NCBI RefSeq assembly: GCF_034931305.1
Contig: NZ_JAYGHY010000040.1
Span: 1 to 24,943, forward strand
Direction of reading: 5' to 3'
DNA from: Cyanobium gracile_A
GTDB lineage: Bacteria > Cyanobacteriota > Cyanobacteriia > PCC-6307 > Cyanobiaceae
DNA: 24,943 bases
The notes beneath the pieces are model-generated. The model worked only from the letters and a program-made list of their open reading frames with translations. It was not told the DNA's origin and did no database searches. Below are positions 22,527 through 24,943 of this stretch, piece by piece (position 1 is the stretch's first letter; the number at the start of each line of letters is the position of its first letter). Made by a program: the position numbers and the translations under genes.

Positions 22527-24239
22527 CTAGGCCGAGGCGATGGGCATCCGCCAGCCGCTGCCGAAGGCCCGGTCGCTCACCTTGAGCACCGGTGCCGCCT
22601 GGCGTCGCTTGAACTCGGCCCGCCGCAGCAACCCGGCCACCCGGGCCACCAGGGCCGGATCGGCCCCCTCGGCCACCAGGTCCTCCGGGGTGCGCAGCGC
22701 CTCGATCAAGGCCTTGAGGAGGGGGTCGAGCACCCCGTAATCGGGCAGGGAATCGCTGTCGCGCTGGTCGGGACGCAGCTCGGCGCTGGGGGGCTTGGTG
22801 CGGATCGCTGCGCCGATCAGCTCCCCATCGGGCGGCAAGCCGAGGGCGGCGCGGCAGGGGCCGGAGGCCGCCCCATCCAGCCAGTCGCAGAGGCCAAAGA
22901 TGGTGGTCTTGTAGAGGTCGCCGATCACCGCCAGGCCACCGTTCATGTCGCCGTAGAGGGTGCAGTAACCCACCGCCAGCTCCGATTTATTGCCGGTGGA
23001 GAGCAGCAGGCCCCCCTTCGCGTTGGCCACCGCCATCAGCAGCGTGCCCCGGATCCTGGATTGCAGATTTTCCTCGGTGACCCCCCGCGGCGGCGCCCCC
23101 AGCTCGGGGGTGAGGCCGGCGGCGAAGGCCTGCATCAGCGGCGCGATCGGCAGGGTGGCGGTGCGCAGGCCGAGCCGGCGGGCCAGGGCCTCAGCATCGT
23201 CGAGAGAGCCGGCCGAGCTGAACGGGGAGGGCATCCGCAGCCCCTCCACCCGCTCAGAGCCGAGGGCCGCGGCAGCGATCACCGCCACCAGAGCCGAATC
23301 GATGCCGCCGCTCAGCCCCAGCAGGGCCCGTTGGAAGCCGCACTTGGCGGCGTAGTCGCGCACCCCCAGCACCAGCACCCGCAGCAGTTGCTCCCAGGGG
23401 TCCGGCGGCGTTGCGGCGGACGTCGTGGCGGTGCTGGCCGCGAGGCGGGTCGCCGCAGGGGGGGTGGCGTCCCAGAAGCCCAGATCTTCGCTGGCGCAGG
23501 CCAGCCGCAGCAGCGGCCGCCCCGCTCCCGTCACCACGAAGCTGGCACCGTCGAAGACCAGCTCGTCGTTGCCACCCACCTGGTTGAGGTAAACCACCGG
23601 CACCCCGAGCCGGGCCGTCGCCCTGGCCGCCAGGGACTGGCGCACCTCCCCTTTGCCGCGGCCGAAGGGGGAGGCCGAGAGGTTGAGCAGCAGGTCGATC
23701 CGACCCGGCACCAGATCGGCGATCGGGTCCACCGCATCCGGCCAGCGGTTGCGCAGGTTCTCCTCCACCCAGAGGTCCTCGCAGATGGTCAGGCCCAGCC
23801 GCCATGGGCGGCCACCCGCTTCCAGCTCCAGCACCGCCGGGGCGTCGCCGGGCAGGAAGTAGCGGCGCTCATCGAAGACGTCATAGGTGGGCAGCAGGCG
23901 CTTGCGACAGACATGGCGCCAGCGGCCCCGCTGCACCAGGGCCACGGCGTTGTACAGGCCGGGCTGGCGCCGGCCCGTCGCCGGCTCGGCCACCCCCACC
24001 AGCAGCGCCAGATCGTCCTGGCAGGCCGCCGCCAGAGACGCAAGTACCCGCTCCTGGCGCTGGATCAGGGCTGGCCGCAGCAGCAGGTCCCGCGGCGGGT
24101 AGCCCCACAGCGACAGTTCGGGGGTGAGCACCAGGTCGGCCCCGCCGGCCCGGGCCCGCTCAGCGGCCGCCAGGATCCGCTGGCCGTTGCCCTCCAGGTC
24201 GCCCACCAGGGGATTGAGCTGGGCCAGGGCGAGGCGCAT
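22527..24239 (-). CDS. nadE: Glutamine-dependent NAD+ synthetase
   Basis: 570 residues from ATG at 24239. It is a two-domain enzyme that turns nicotinate adenine dinucleotide into NAD+ using glutamine-derived ammonia. The N-terminal nitrilase-type glutaminase (1-260) has the triad Glu41 (TPELSLWGYPPRD), Lys113 (CRKRLLPTYDVFDE) and Cys153 (LTICEDLW). The C-terminal synthetase (about 285-570) has the ATP P-loop GLSGGIDSAL (308-317), then GVTEENLQSRIRG, STGNKSE and GDMNGG. An Ala/Thr-rich linker (about 258-282) joins the domains. The ATG overlaps the nadD stop as TGATG, so the two consecutive pathway steps are translationally coupled. Confidence 0.97.
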   Translation of the reverse strand: MRLALAQLNPLVGDLEGNGQRILAAAERARAGGADLVLTPELSLWGYPPRDLLLRPALIQRQERVLASLAAACQDDLALLVGVAEPATGRRQPGLYNAVALVQRGRWRHVCRKRLLPTYDVFDERRYFLPGDAPAVLELEAGGRPWRLGLTICEDLWVEENLRNRWPDAVDPIADLVPGRIDLLLNLSASPFGRGKGEVRQSLAARATARLGVPVVYLNQVGGNDELVFDGASFVVTGAGRPLLRLACASEDLGFWDATPPAATRLAASTATTSAATPPDPWEQLLRVLVLGVRDYAAKCGFQRALLGLSGGIDSALVAVIAAAALGSERVEGLRMPSPFSSAGSLDDAEALARRLGLRTATLPIAPLMQAFAAGLTPELGAPPRGVTEENLQSRIRGTLLMAVANAKGGLLLSTGNKSELAVGYCTLYGDMNGGLAVIGDLYKTTIFGLCDWLDGAASGPCRAALGLPPDGELIGAAIRTKPPSAELRPDQRDSDSLPDYGVLDPLLKALIEALRTPEDLVAEGADPALVARVAGLLRRAEFKRRQAAPVLKVSDRAFGSGWRMPIASA

Positions 24240-24808
24240 CAGGGCTCAGAGAGGCCGTAGAGATTGTGCTGCAGCAGCACGGGCCAGAGTTCGGACGGTA
24301 CCTGGGCCGGATCGGGCCGCTCCCGGATCCGGGAGCTGGCGCTGGGAGGGATCGCCAGGGGCAGCAGGTCGACGGTCGCTCCCAGATCGCGCAACCGCTC
24401 CAGATCGTCCGCCTGCAGCGGCCATCCCTGGCGCTGGGCGATGCCGAGACGGCAACCCCGCAGCAGGTCGTCGGCCCGCTTCCAGCGGGGCATCTGGCCG
24501 GCCAGGTCGCTGCCCACCACGAACACCAGCTGCCGCTGGGGCCAGCGGACCCGGGCCCGCTCCAGGGTCTCCACCGCCCAGGGGCTGCTGAGCTGCGGCT
24601 CAAGGCTGAGGCGGGGGTCGTCGATGGCTCCCACCAGGGCCTCCAGCAGGGCGGTGCGCACCTCCAGGGGGGCGCCGTGCTGCTTGAGGGGGTTGTCGCT
24701 GGCCCAGGTGACCACCTGGGGGAACAGGCCCAGCAACCCCTCCAGCAGGGCCCGGTGGCCACGGGTGGGGGGATCGGCGCTGGTGCCGAACAGGGCAAGA
24801 CGGCTCAC
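24239..24808 (-). CDS. nadD: Nicotinate-nucleotide adenylyltransferase
   Basis: About 189 residues from GTG at 24808 (VSRLALFGTSADPPTRGHRALLEGLL). The frame is open to 24856, but the GTG gives the canonical N-terminus and overlaps the stop of the upstream gene as GTGA. It adenylates nicotinate mononucleotide with ATP, the step before NadE. GTSADPPTRGH carries the T/HxGH-type nucleotidyltransferase motif (His at the end of TRGH). VVGSDLAGQMPRWKRADDLL is the GxD...W segment, and SSRIRE is the late ISSTxIR-like motif. The first motif is a variant of the usual GGTFDPxHxGH. It lies directly upstream of nadE. Confidence 0.93.
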   Translation of the reverse strand: MSRLALFGTSADPPTRGHRALLEGLLGLFPQVVTWASDNPLKQHGAPLEVRTALLEALVGAIDDPRLSLEPQLSSPWAVETLERARVRWPQRQLVFVVGSDLAGQMPRWKRADDLLRGCRLGIAQRQGWPLQADDLERLRDLGATVDLLPLAIPPSASSRIRERPDPAQVPSELWPVLLQHNLYGLSEP

Positions 24809-24943
24809 GGCTGGAGGCCGCCGCCGGCGGTCCGCTCCCCCGCCTCCTGCTGCCACTCGCCCAGCCAGCGGCGGGTTTCCGGATCCTGCCGCACCAGCCG
24901 GCGCAGCAGGGCCCCCGGCTGGCCGGCGGCGGTGGTGCTGCGC
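24805..24943 (-). CDS. C-terminal end of an unidentified protein
   Basis: Only the last 45 or so codons are in the window, ending with TGA at 24807-24805, which overlaps the nadD GTG start. Visible residues include GALLRRLVRQDPETRRWLGE followed by WQQEAGERTAGGGLQP. It is charged and helical and then turns into a Gly-rich end. No family was recognised. The overlap suggests co-translation with nadD and hence a three-gene operon with nadE. Confidence 0.65.
   Translation of the reverse strand, partial: RSTTAAGQPGALLRRLVRQDPETRRWLGEWQQEAGERTAGGGLQP

Noticed and set aside
22311..24260. A 649-codon plus-strand open frame opposite nadE
   Set aside because: It is antisense to the complete NAD synthetase and rich in Gln/His/Gly/Arg, the usual signature of antisense frames here.

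Overview
The window looks like chromosomal DNA from a high-GC picocyanobacterium of the Cyanobium / freshwater-Synechococcus type. The evidence is an NDH-1 subunit 2 (NdhB), a Vipp1/PspA protein with the C-terminal helix typical of cyanobacteria, a protochlorophyllide-reductase-like SDR, and a topoisomerase I with a lysine/alanine-rich tail. GC content is very high throughout. That is why long open frames antisense to real genes are common and were ignored. No rRNA, tRNA, IS element, prophage, CRISPR array or defence locus was seen. The lineage is inferred from gene content only.

Layout. (1) 1-4558, minus strand: topA, a small lipoprotein, a DUF2232-type membrane protein and a CobT-like phosphoribosyltransferase (cut by the window start) are tightly packed and probably co-transcribed. 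(2) 4680-6986, plus strand, divergent from topA: ndhB and an ABC-transporter ATPase without a permease. (3) 7025-11478, minus strand: Vipp1/PspA, a thioredoxin, a PLP aminotransferase overlapping it, BirA biotin ligase and a secreted M23 peptidase. (4) 11574-13899: a DUF721/DciA-like protein with a C-terminal zinc ribbon (+), a WbuC-type cupin (-) and a secreted protein of unknown function (+). The last two diverge from only 32 bp. (5) 14036-16211, plus strand: a POR-like SDR, an alpha/beta hydrolase and a small cupin whose C-terminus runs antisense into the next gene. (6) 16004-17945: a PNPOx-family flavoprotein and a glutathione S-transferase (minus, probable operon), divergent from a TetR regulator, with two copies of a dyad operator between them. 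(7) 18029-21318: a membrane class III adenylate cyclase (-), a polytopic membrane protein (+) and a methyltransferase (+). (8) 21335-24943, minus strand: the end of an unidentified gene, nadD and nadE (NAD synthesis), then alanine dehydrogenase.

How genes work together. The clearest unit is nadD-nadE, two consecutive steps of NAD synthesis with overlapping stop and start codons. TetR plus GST/PNPOx looks like a classic divergently controlled detoxification locus. Stop/start overlaps (TGATG, TTGA, GTGA) recur, so translational coupling appears common here. Many genes start within about 10-40 nt of a TAnnnT -10-like element.

I did not find a convincing new multi-gene system. The best leads are the secreted protein at 12757-13899, the zinc-ribbon DciA-like protein, the POR-like SDR lacking the POR cysteine, the cupin with the replaced C-terminus, and the tandem TetR operators.
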